NCBI GenBank assembly: GCA_964007475.1
Contig: OZ023274.1
Span: 91,039,213-91,103,212 of the forward strand
DNA: 64,000 nt
Direction of reading: 5' to 3'
From: Hybos culiciformis
Taxonomy: Eukaryota > Arthropoda > Insecta > Diptera > Hybotidae
In this document: in pieces, positions 12,901 to 24,679 of the stretch
Layout of the letters: each line of letters starts with the position of its first letter
How positions within the stretch are numbered: the first letter of the stretch is position 1
Position numbers and translations under genes: made by a program
Notes under the pieces: generated by a model
Database searches by the model: none
The model's input: the letters and a program-made list of their open reading frames with translations, nothing else
What the model was told of the DNA's origin: nothing

Positions 12901-15594
12901 TTTTTTTTTAATAAACAAATTGTGTCATCGCGATTTTTGTAAAAATAAACAATAAATTGGAAATATTTTAAACCAGTTTGTTATAATTATCTCACTTTAG
13001 TATAATTTTGTACAGGGTGCACCTTCGGAAATAAAAATGGGAGAGGAAGTAAAATTTTTTTTTAAATTTTTTCAGGAGAATAAAGTTTTCCCAGTATCTC
13101 AAGCTAATTTTGAAAACTCGAAAAGAAATACCCAGGATTAATTGAAAGTTATAGGCATTAAATTTTACTTCATCATAAATATGAGGAATTAAAAAAGTTG
13201 TATATAAAACATCTTAAAAAATATAATACACAAGTACCTATAATACTTTAGAATTAATAAAATATAGTTTAAAAATTGAAAAATCTAAAGGTCAAGGATT
13301 ACATAAATTACTTCATTTTCACGAGATAATCTCATTACAAATTATAATTAAAAAATTTTAGTTTTTAAAAAAGTGCAGTCATCATAACATTATTCATGTA
13401 CCTACACTACAATTTAATGAAATTAAAAATTGCGATCAGAATCTACAGAGTTTTAATTATTCTCAATGTTAGTTATTTTTAAACAAAACTCACCACCATT
13501 CAACTACTTGCCTTAAATTAGAATTAACCAACCACAACTTCAAAAATTAAAAACTCGATTTGAAAATAAAAATCGTTTACTAAAAGTGTCTTGCATTGTA
13601 ACTCAAATGCACCAATATCTTGTCTAATCATCGAGAAAATAAAGAACTCAGAAAATTTATCCATTTCGAAATTTTGTCAATCATTGAAATTGTCATTTTG
13701 ATGACATTATAGGTATTTGTAATGTTTTCCTTTCATGATATTTTAGAATAGTTTATACAATGGCTTTATGACTAATTTTTCGAATAAAATAGTAATTAAG
13801 TTATAATTTCTTAATTATTATTAAATTATGATAAAATAATATATGTTCTGCACTTTTTAAATAAATTTTTCAATATGTAATTAACTTAATTTTTTTTTTT
13901 TTGTATTAACTTAAATCTTTCCAGTCATTATTTTGATCATTTTTTTTTGTCTGATATAAAATGCTAAATCATTTTTATTTATATGAATACATAATATTTA
14001 TTTATTTTTTTTTTCTACTTAGAAAATGATTGAATAAAAATAATTTTTGAAATAAAAGCGCTTCCATAAATCTGTTTTGCGGAGTGGAAAAAAAAAAGTT
14101 CATGCCCACTTTATTAAGATTTTATTAAATTTACTTTGAAAAATCTTAATAATTTGAGTAGGCAGATCGCATTACAATTATATTTCATTATTAATATTTT
14201 AATAACATTTATTTTTTGAACTCAACTTAGAAAAAAAAAAATTATTATTATTTCATATACATACCACACTTTTCCATTAATAAAATCAAACATTTATATA
14301 GATGCATACATATTATTTATTTATTCTTCGAATTTTACATGTATATTGTACACATAGTAAATTTATTATCACAGATTAGATAGAATTCCAATCAATAATT
14401 CTATTTTTTCTGTGTGGTAAATTTACTGAAAGATATTATTACTATAAATTTTTAGAAATTTTGTTAAAATTTTTCTAAAAATCATTATACCTAGATTATT
14501 TAATATTATTTTTATAATAAGCATTGTGCTATTCCCAATCTCGTACTCAAAACTTATAACGTATACTTAACTATAACTAGTTTTAATATTGTTTATATAA
14601 TTTAACATTTCAATCATAAGTACCATAATACGATCATACTTTAAATAATTTTATATTGATGACATCTAGTTCTATCTAATGTGCAACTCAATTTCCTTAT
14701 AATATATTCTCTATAATTTTTAATTACTAATAATTTGGATACATTTTTTTCTTTATTTACCTTTAACAGTCTAAACTAATTTCTAATATATTAATAATTT
14801 TTTTTTTTTTGTAAATTCTAAATAGTACTCGCTGTAATTTCAGTATCATCCTCTTGCTGTTCTTCGTTTTTATATTATATATAAGTCAAAATAGATGTAC
14901 ATTTTTTACTCTTTGATATTATTGTAACATCAAAAAGCTTTTACGTAATATTTATCTGTTGTAAAAAAAAAATGAACGGCATTTATGTATTTTAATTCTA
15001 ACAAAAAAAAAATTGTTGCCTACATAATAATTCATTCTAGAGTAGCAAAAAAAAATTAACATTTTTTTGATGAACTGAAGTTTCAAAAGCAATTTAATTC
15101 ATAAAAACGGAAATTGACGCATCATTCTATTTTTGAATAGAAATTACGACACATAAAATTCTTGTGAAAAAAAAACCTATATGGGTACTTAATGTCCGTA
15201 ATTTCAGTAAGACACCATTTAAATTGAATCTTATTTACTGTGCTTGAAAAAAAAATTATAAAAAAAAAAAGTTCAATTATTCTTAATAAAATGTTATTTT
15301 TAATCGTATTCTTCTTAGTTTTAAATATTCAAAAAATCTAGAAATTCTCGAAATATATATCTCTTCTATATACCTCCTGATAATGAATCAAGGGAAATGG
15401 ATTATAAATGGAATATAATGGAAGTTACATGGATCTAAATATCGATTTAGAAAATTGATTTGTGTTTGTACATATTGGACTATTTTTAATTCGACAAAAT
15501 TGTTTTCAAAGTTTTCTTAATCAAATTCGAATGAATTTTTATCTTCATTTGTGATCAAATATTTTAACGTTTTACATTTTTCAAGACTCTATAA
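9968..15594. other. A+T desert without recognised genes
   Basis: Mostly A/T homopolymers. Two short GC-richer islands (about 10067-10110 and 12805-12845) have no usable reading frame and may be remnants of old mobile elements. Nothing else can be supported. Confidence 0.5.
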
Positions 15595-15654
15595 ACTCGA
15601 GAATTACCAGAAATATCATGTAACACTCGAGAATTACCAGAAATATCATGTAAC
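15595..15654. repeat. Two perfect tandem copies of a 30-base unit
   Basis: The unit begins ACTCGAGAATTACC and ends CATGTAAC, at 15595-15624 and 15625-15654. The copies are identical, so the duplication is recent or an assembly artefact. Confidence 0.9.
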
Positions 15655-17570
15655 TGATTATTTTTAGATAAAAGAGTAAAAGATTGCTGGACTGTGCAAT
15701 GTATTTATTTTTGAATGAATAGTTTTGTTCGAAATTTCGTATACTCATGGCATATAGGAATTATAGATCTGGTAAATGAAAAATTTTTCTAATTTCTACA
15801 CCCCTTGTTTTTTTTTGCTGGTTTTCCTTAAAAAGAATGGTATTTTTATTTAAAAAAAATCAAATAAACTAAAAAATCTGTGTTGTTCTTTTTTCAGCAA
15901 AGAATATGACAAACAACAAATTTATATTAAAAAAAACATATAAATGTTCATAAATAAAAAAAAACAAAAAATTTTTTTAAATCAAGTTTGTGGCTTATTT
16001 GTACGCCCAAGTCTTTTGTTTTTATTCTTGAAACAACTCTGCTTATTTTTATTTTTTATATTTTCTTTTTTTTTTATTCCAAGCAAAAAAATTGTTTTTT
16101 TTTTTCATCAGACACCAAGTTATGCGATTACATAATAGTTTATTTTTGAATACAAAATCATTCATAAATTTTATTTATTAATATTTTTTTTATGTATTTT
16201 TCAGGTATTTACATAAAAATTTAGAACTATTTTTTTTTTTATTTTTATTTATTGAAATTTAAAATATTTTTTTTTATTATGACTTGAAAATAAGATTTCA
16301 TCAAGTGGTTATTAATTTATTTAATTTATGTATTTTTTTTTTTTATTTTTTAAATTTATTTATTAATCGATCTCAAAATAATAAAAAATATTTTATCACA
16401 ATTAGAAGTTGAGTAGGTAAATTTTTTATTTCATATATATATATATATTTTTTTTTAAATATTTTATCTATGAATTAAAATTATTGTATACATATATATT
16501 TTTTTTGTTAATTTTACCTTTAATTAAAATAAAAAATATATAAATGTTTTTTTTTGTTTTTTAATTTTCAAGATATTTAACACGTCTTAACTTAATGACT
16601 GTTATATGGTAACTGGTGAACATACAAAATATCGCATAATTTAGAGAACTAAAAATATTATGAAAATACATGAAAAAAAAAAGAGTTAAGTTTTTCTAGA
16701 AAAGCTTTTCCCTTCCTAGTATCGATTTATTTTAAAACTAAGAATATGCTAAACTGAGAAATTGAATATTATTGAAAATTAGATACAATTATTATTTTCA
16801 TCTCATGAAGATCCTGACCATTTTAGATGCAATTAAATGTATAATAAGAATTTTTGGAAATATTTTGTTCAGATTCGTAAGCGAAGGAAAAAGATAATAA
16901 AAAAATTCAAAAGCAGAATAGAAGTTTTTGTTGTGGAAATTTAAGTTTCTGCAATTTTGATTTCCTAATAATTTTTAATAATCTGCGAAAACCAGGTTGT
17001 AGTTTTGCTTTGATTTTAGATCTATTAGAATCTCGACTGAAGTGATTTTTTGATGTGATTTTCTAAATTTTAATTTTTTTGGCTCAAATTGGCCTTTGAA
17101 AAAAATGAAAAAAAGCTGAGATTTTCAAGTAAAGGAAACAGACAACAAAAAAATCAAACGCAGAAATAAAGCTAAAACATCACTCTCCAAACAATTTCAG
17201 GTGGAATTTTGAATTTATTTAATCCTCTGAATAATTTTTAATCAATTTCATTTAATTTTAAAAAATTTTTAATTTTTTTTAAAAATTTGCATTTCAAATA
17301 TAGTTTTGTGAAATTCCGCTAGAGGTGTTTTTCTTACAATTATTGTCGCATTTTTCACGGTCGTTTATTTTCTGTAAAACAAAACAAAAAAAAGGTGCAA
17401 AAATACAAAAACAGACAAGTTATATTTAATTTTCGGTTCCAGTGCTCTTAACTCTTTGAATAAATTAAATTAGAAATTAGTAAAAAAAAGTCATTTAATG
17501 CAATAATAAAAATTATTTATTACCTAACTCTGCTTTTAAACTAATACCAAAGATGTCGCTTACTTTTTCT
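15655..17570. other. A+T-rich intergenic sequence
   Basis: Dominated by long T runs, especially 16000-16560. The open frames here are low-complexity Phe/Lys-rich artefacts. No gene or regulatory element is supportable. Confidence 0.5.
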
Positions 17571-17578
17571 CCCACAGT

Positions 17579-17961
17579 CAGGGTTACCAACCTTTTCAAA
17601 TGTTTCCCCCTAAAAAAATAAAATTTCCCTCTAAAAAACCCCTAAATTTTTTTTTATAGATATTATAACAGCTATACTTATATACCTATGAGGATTTCAA
17701 ATAGATGCTTGAAGAAAAATATATAACGCACATCGTAAATTATGTGGTTTAATAAAATTATTTATTTATAATAAAATTAGCATATAAGGTATCTTATGAA
17801 ATGCAATCAAAAATATTACAAATGTCATCTAAATCTTCACTTTTAAGATCATACATCATACCCCTAAAAAAACCCCTGAAACAAATTACCCCCTAAAAAT
17901 CCCTCTGTCAACAAAAAAAAACCCTAAATCTAGGGGGAAAACCCCTAAGTTGGTAACGCTG
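17579..17961. mobile_element. hAT-like MITE with 8-base target duplication
   Basis: A 383-base non-coding element. The left end reads CAGGGTTACCAACCTT and the right end, reverse-complemented, reads CAGCGTTACCAACTTA. Ends of the CAG...GTTACCAAC type are typical of hAT transposons. The flanks are CCCACAGT (17571-17578) and CCCACGGT (17962-17969), a target-site duplication of 8 bases with one mismatch, as expected for hAT. The interior has subterminal CCCCTAAA-type repeats in inverted orientation and no transposase frame, so it depended on an enzyme encoded elsewhere. Confidence 0.8.
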
Positions 17962-17969
17962 CCCACGGT

Positions 17970-20900
17970 CTCTGCATGCAGATGATTGATTTGTTGCGTC
18001 ATTTTGCCGTTTGCATTATTTTATGTCAATTCATTTAATAAAAGTCAAAAAAAAATTATTTTTATTTTCCACTTCATTCATTAAAATTTAACAAAAAATA
18101 ATTAAGAAAAAATAAATATATTTATAATTTAATTTTAAAAATTAATTAAATCATAATGTAAAAAATTAAATCTAAAATTATTTTTTTATTAAAAATTTAT
18201 TAAAATTAAAAAATAATTTTTAAAAATTGTTGAAAAAAGAAAACCAAAAAAAAAAATTCTATTTTGCTAAATTTTTTGTGTGCTAAATTTAAAAATAAAA
18301 TTTTAAAATTTCTAAATATAGAAATTAATTTTTTTTTTTCTTGCAAAATTTTATTAAAATTGAAAAAAAAAAAATAGAACAATTTCCTTTTAAAAAATGA
18401 GAAAATTTTAGGAACATTTTTATTTTTAGATCTAATCAAAATTCATTGAAAAAAAAAATTAGAATTTTTTCAACAACTTGTCTTATTTGTCAAAGTAAGT
18501 TCATTTTTTTTTTAGTGATTTTTTTTAAAATTGTTTTAAAAAAAAAATTAAATAATTTAAAAAAATTCCATAATTTTTTAACTGTAGGAAAATTTCCCCG
18601 GAAAAAATTACATGCCGGAAGCAAATAATTCTGAAAGAAAACAGAAAAAAAAAAAAAAAACAAATTTTAAAATTAAAAATTCGTACAGATTTTTCAATTG
18701 CTCCGATTTTTTTTCCATCCTCGAAAGAGGAAAAAAAATTACGTAGGCACCTACCTACCCAGTACCAATGTATAACATCCATATATAATTTTATTGAGTT
18801 GAAAATTAAGAATAATACTTAGTTCCTGGTTCGTGATCTGGATTGAATTATAGAAAATAATTAAACTATTGGATTTAGGCTCTTATACCTATAAACCTTT
18901 TGATTCTGGCTTTTGTCAAGTTTTCCATTCCAGGGGCACAGTAAAGTCTGATAACGAATATACTAACATAATCTTAGTTCAGGTTAGGCTAATTTCCTCA
19001 TGTCTTTGTTGCGACAGTAGAATAGTTTCTGTATAATGTTAGAAGGTAGTTATGTAAGTTCGTCCCTGTCTTAGCTATCTACCAACATTCTCAATCAAAA
19101 AAGAACAAGATAAATAAGTTGGTACCTACCACCTACCTATTTGAACAAATAGGTTCAGATAGACATTAGATATACATTAGGTAATTACTTATATTTTAAA
19201 AAGATAGAAATTAGACATTAGGTATAATTACTTATATTTTAAAAAGATAAATTGAAAAATCTTGCTAATAGCAAATTAGCAATTTTTACTATTCAATGAA
19301 AAGTTATTTACTGTAAATTAGATTGTATTTATTTAGCTTAAATTTCAGCACAGTATAAAATTATAATAGGTACAATATAGATAAAAATAAATATATAACA
19401 TAATAAAAAGCATAGACTGATTAAGATAATAAAGAGAAATACAAAAGTGCAAAGTAAGTTTAAAATTTTGAAATATTATACTGTCTCTTAAATTCTAAAT
19501 ACATAGACAAAAAATGAAATTGCAAAATACCTAAAAATCTTTGCCTTGACATATGTATTTCGTACCTAAGTACTTTTCATTATTGGGGGTCGTCAATAAA
19601 ACTAATAATACCTATACAAAAATATTAGATGCAACGATGCAGCCTTTGGTTTGTTCGACCAATTTTTTCCTTTTGATTTTCGTTTTTATTTTTGTTGTTG
19701 TGTTCATTCACCTTTTTTTTTTTTTCATTTTTTTATTCATTCAAGTATTGCGCATAAGATAATAGCAAAAATAAATAAATTAAAAAATAAAAAACAAAAA
19801 ATTAATTGGCATTGCAAGGTGTTTTGTTTTTTTATTATTTCTCGAAAGAAATAAAATTTTCATATTTTAGATTTACTTACCTAGTACACCGTTTCGATAA
19901 TTTTTTTAATTTTCTTTTGACAGTAACTAAAATTGTTTTTTTTTTTTTTTTTAGGTATTTTATAACTTCGGAAGTTGTACATAATAATTCTATCAGGAAT
20001 TGAAAATTTATACTTTTTGAAGGTAGTTTTTATACTCATACCATCGAATAGATGATTACGTAAACAAATTTTTACCTAATGTGCCTATCTTGATTTACAA
20101 AAATAATAATAAGTAATAATAAGTTTGAATAAGAACTCAGAACAATATATGCCTAATTCATAAATGAAGTACCTATGGTGCTTGTTTTCAAAATTTAGTT
20201 TTTTTTTTTAAAACACTTTCTGACACTTTCTACAATCGCTCTTGGTTACAATCTAATTTTGATTAGAATTGATTATAATTACTTACTAAGTACATAGTTT
20301 TATTATTAAACTTAATAGTTTTTTATATTTTGCACAAAAAAAAAAATATATACCTAAATAAAACAAGTAGATAACTAAAAAAAAAAAAAAAAAAGGGAAT
20401 TGTTTTTCAGCTCTAACACAATAGTTTAGTGGACTCTTGAGATTTAATGACACTCTAAAAACGACAAGGATTGCATATTAAGAACATTGTAAATAGAGTA
20501 CTACAAAATAAAATGACCTTAGATAACAGATTTTTTATTGTTGTAAAAAAAATATATATAATAATACTCAAAAATTTATACATGTTTTACATCTTCTACT
20601 CTAATTATGATGTTAGTTTTTGGAATGCAGAATACTATACAAAGAAATTACAAACACTTAATATATTTCTGATAATTTTTTTTTTTTGTAAGTAATAATA
20701 AGGGTGTGTTACAGTTTCATAATTTTGTTTTTCTTATCTTAAAATTTTATTCACTTAAAATTAAAAGTATACAAATTTTAAATCTGTAAATTAATGTAGT
20801 TAATTAAATCTGAGTCAGAAAAAAATTTTATTTGAAAAAAAAAAAAACTGCTTGAAGTTCGACCCGAACTTTAATAGTGATTACTGTGACCTAGTGATTG

Positions 20901-21123
20901 TTTTGTTGTGTACAGTTTATTTATTTTATTAATTACCATCCTATGTCTTTATTATTTTTATTTTATGATTTTGGATGAGAACGTTGGTGAGAACAACCCT
21001 TTAATTTTAAAAATTACAAGCAGAAAGATTTTAGAAGTCTTCAATATTTATAGAAAGCATAACTAATCTGCAATTTAAGTTAAATATTAAAAAAAAAATA
21101 CTATGTTTTTTTTTTTTTTTTAG
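17970..21123. other. Intergenic region upstream of tamo
   Basis: A+T-rich with homopolymers; presumably holds the tamo promoter. A tract of about 16 T followed by TAG at 21121-21123 looks like a splice acceptor 82 bases before the tamo ATG, so the 5' untranslated region is probably spliced, with the start site further left. 18880-19090 is somewhat less A+T-rich but has no frame. Confidence 0.4.
19174..19249. repeat. Two imperfect tandem copies, about 34 bases each
   Basis: Copies at 19174-19206 and 19215-19249 share ACATTAGGTA and TTACTTATATTTTAAA with a 2-base indel. Local duplication of no clear function. Confidence 0.7.
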
Positions 21124-21205
21124 ATTCAACATAAAAATTGATTGAGGACAAAAGAAAAAATAATATATTTTTATTTTCTAAATTTCACAATAAATAAATA
21201 TAATA

Positions 21206-24200
21206 ATGGCTGATTTTGTTACAAGAGATATCTCTTCATTATGGGATGAGATTCTACAAAGACATTGGACATATTTAGAAACTGAAGAAGGCCTACAGAA
21301 ATTAGATGAAAGGAAAAAACTTGAAGGTTAATGTGAAAAATTTATAAATGAATATCTTTTCTTAAATTTTATTTTAAAGTGGCCTTTTGAATGCGATAAA
21401 CAACACTATTGAATTTTATTATTTTATTTATATTATTATAATTTTTTTTTTAGGTTGTTTAAAAGAGTTTCTCTGCATTGTTCCACATGATAGAAAATTT
21501 TTTTTACCAGAAACATCACATGTGTTAAAAAAATCAATTAAAGATTCTCAAGATTTTTCAGCTTATAAAGCAATGATTGGTTTTGAATCAATAAGTCAAT
21601 ATGCAAATAACTTATTTACAAAACCATGGAGAAAAGAATATAGAGTAATTAAGGTAAATTAGTAAATTAGTATTTAATTTTTTCAATTTATTTTCAAGAT
21701 TTAGAAATTTTTTTTTATTTATTTATTTATAAATTTTATTAGCCGTTGACTTTATATATAATTAATCACAAAATAATTTCATATAATTATATAATCAAAT
21801 AAATTTAAAATTGACAAATTCACTTTCATTATTTCTAAAACAAGTAAAATTTAATTAATTTTTTAGTTGATTTGGTAGTTCGTTGAATTCCTCCAGCCCT
21901 GAATACATCGGTGAATTTTGGCATAACGCACTTCTCGACATTGATGTTTGAAAATCTTCCAAAATTTCAGAGTGGGTTATTCCATTCGAGACAATTGATG
22001 TCATATAATCTGTTGTTAAATTATTTTTAATTTTAATATAAACACAAGAAGTTTAAATAAATATCTCTGACGTACCGTAATCCATGAAATAGCACCTATC
22101 CTAAATCTCATGCTGGTTGTTCTGTCACATTTTAGAATTGACCTAATAGCCCTAAAATACATCTTAATTATTTATACATATACCTTCATACATACTTCTA
22201 TTATATCATTATACCCTCGTTTTACGATATTATGATGATGCGGGAACTTTTTTTTCCTGAAATACCAAAAACAAAACACATTTATTTGCAATAAAAAGAA
22301 ATTAAAAACACACAGTCTGATTATTAATCATAATTTGCTTTAAATTATTTTACCATTGTTTAGCTCGATGGCAATGTAACTTTAAAAACTGTAGTCTATT
22401 CTGTTGAAATATTTTATCAATAATGCTTAATGGTTTGTGAAATGCTGACAAAAATATTTTTATGTAATTTTAGATGTATTCAGGTTTTTATCAACACGAA
22501 ATTAAATCAAATTTAATTGATGCAGAAAAATTATTTGAAGCCATGGGATATCGCCAACTATCAAATCAATTACTAGTATTGGACGGCCCAATTTGCCCTG
22601 ACCAAGTGACAAATGTGTCTAGAGATGCTATGGCAGCTTATGTAGAATGTCAAGTAATGAAACAAATTTTAAATGGATTGAGTCAAATGCAAATTGCCAT
22701 TTCGTGGTCAGATTTATTTAACTTTCGAGAAAATCATATTTGTGAGTGTTAAAGTTGAACAATTAAATTAGGTTTAAACTTTATGCTTATAGTTAATTAA
22801 TCCATATTGGCAGATTTTCAAAAAAAAAAAAAAAAAACTTCCTGAAGTACCCTTTTTTCAAATTTCGATATTTTCGCACTTAAAATTTTTTAAGGTACTT
22901 ACCTTCCTAATCAATTTTCATCGAAATCCATTTGCAATCCCGACTCCAGTCTCAGTCAAATTTTTCCATCGAAATCAATCCTTGAAAAAAAACAGGGACT
23001 GAACGTTTTTTAAGGTTCCTAAATCAAAACTCTAATAATTATCTTATAATAGAATCATTTCGAGAATCATTTAATGGATATAAATGAATTTTTGATGCGA
23101 AACGCGCACAAAAACGAAGCGTAACTTGTTTTTATATTTCCTGTAATTTTTTTTAGGTGGAATTTCCCAAGGTGTTAAATCAATGGCATACATTATACAA
23201 GAACGAAGATTTAGAAAAGAGAAATTATTACAAGAAAATTGTTATTCTATTCCTCAAACCACGCCGCCACATTTATTACATCCTGCGACAAATTGTATGG
23301 CGTGCTATAATTCAATGCATTCATGTCATCCGACATCAGCAATACCTTCAACTTCATCATGTCAAATACATGGAAATCAAAATGGAGTGTTACATAATAG
23401 GCAATCCACTAATCAATCGTTACTTCAGCAGCAACAATGCGTACCTCCAGTGCAAAGTCATTACAATCATCATTATCATCCTCAAATACCGCACTCCAAA
23501 TCGCTTGAGCATTATAATGAAAATCAGCCCCATCTAATGCCAATACAACGCCATTCGTTTGATCATTATGACAATTATCATCAGAACTGTCAATTTTCTT
23601 TATATAATCATCACCCCTATAATGTTTCTGGAAATCGGTACCCTTTACCGTATCCACTTTCGAATCAGCTCAATAACTTATACGGTAATTATGGTCAAAA
23701 TAATTATTCGAACCCCACAAATTGTGCTGCTCATAAAATAGACACACATTACCAACATGGCACAAAAATTGATGTTGTTTTACAGCAACCATCATCATCT
23801 AATTGTACGGTTCATTCTCGGAATGGACCCAGAACACAAGTTCTCCAAAGTGACCATTTGATCGATTTCAATGATCAAACTCCAAAAGACTTTTCAACGG
23901 ATTTGGCAGCATTAGTTTTGAACGAACATCATAAGCAATATTCAAATAGAGCTGTAGGCACTGATGATTTAGACGGTTTAATTTCTCATTCTCATTCAAG
24001 AGTTGATAAAAAAATAATGGAAACTAAAAAATTATATGACAATAACTTAAGTAATCAAAGTAGTACCGAATCGACAAGATCTTCAAATAAAAATCATGAC
24101 GGGGTCGGATCGTTTGAAACTTGGGATTTTGTTTTCCAAAACTTAGAAAAACATAATTACACAAAAGACTTGGGTGGTAGAGGTGATTTGTTAGTTCAGG

Positions 24201-24679
24201 GTTTAAACTTAGATTCATCTGAAAAACGTAATAGTAAAAAGTTAATTGATGAAAAATTATTACAAACGGCAAATCCCCAAGGTGTACAAAAGCAGTCTGC
24301 TCATAATAACAAAATTTCAGAAGCACGTATTATTAGACAAACAGATAGACAATCAAGTAAAAATTCTGTCGTATCAACAGAAAAAACCACTACTAATGGT
24401 ACTTCATCTGTTGCAAAAATCACAAAAACTTCACGATCAACATTGAAAAGTTCGTCTAATAATAATGACTATATTGAAAAAAAGAAATCTTCGCGTCACA
24501 ACGGTGATAATGGAAATAATAGCAATAAAAATCTCACAGAAAAGCCTACTGTCAAAAATAATGAATGGTCATGTAGGTTTTGCACATTTTTAAATCCAGA
24601 AACTAGAAGAATATGTGAAATGTGTTGTCGCAGTAAAGATTTTAACCTGGAAGTTAAAACTTCACCTACTTGTGTATAA
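21206..24679 (+). CDS. tamo: Tamozhennic / SPATA2-like PUB and zinc-finger protein
   Basis: Four exons join in phase: 21206-21326, 21454-21653, 22474-22741 and 23157-24679, giving 703 residues. Residues about 40-195 match the PUB-containing N-terminal region of the SPATA2/Tamo family. The long middle is rich in Ser, Asn, His and Gln and looks disordered, with a conserved-looking patch ETWDFVFQNLEKHNYTKD. The C-terminus (about 666-690) is a RanBP2-type zinc finger: WSCRFC, ten residues, then CEMC, which has the W-x-C-x2-C-x10-C-x2-C pattern. In the family, vertebrate SPATA2 bridges the deubiquitinase CYLD to ubiquitin signalling complexes, and fly Tamo affects nuclear import of Dorsal. The start gives a family-like N-terminus (MADFVTRDISSLWDEIL). 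The first donor, GTTAAT, is weak. Intron 2 holds an antisense candidate gene. Confidence 0.9.
21855..22085 (-). CDS. Candidate small two-exon gene nested antisense in tamo intron 2
   Basis: On the minus strand an ATG at 22085 opens ATG GAT TAC G, then a GTACGT donor at 22075. A 66-base intron ends in AACAACAG (AG at 22011-22010). The next exon, 22009-21855, stays in frame to TAA, giving 54 residues: MDYDYMTSIVSNG ... ending EEFNELPNQLKN. Base composition is clearly less A+T-rich than the surrounding intron, and codons look like those of real exons (no low-complexity runs). I do not recognise the product; it has no signal peptide or membrane segment and is acidic to neutral. The exon upstream in this frame hits a stop, so 22085 is the first possible start. 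Alternatives are the 3' end of a longer unseen transcript or a transposon fragment. Confidence 0.4.

Noticed and set aside
14820..14880. Minus-strand acidic peptide NEEQQEDDTEITASTI followed by a stop
   Set aside because: Resembles a protein tail, but only about 18 codons are open, there is no good acceptor, and no upstream minus-strand gene could supply it.
18206..18782. Several Phe/Lys-rich frames on both strands
   Set aside because: Translations of poly-A/poly-T tracts; low complexity, no start or splice logic.
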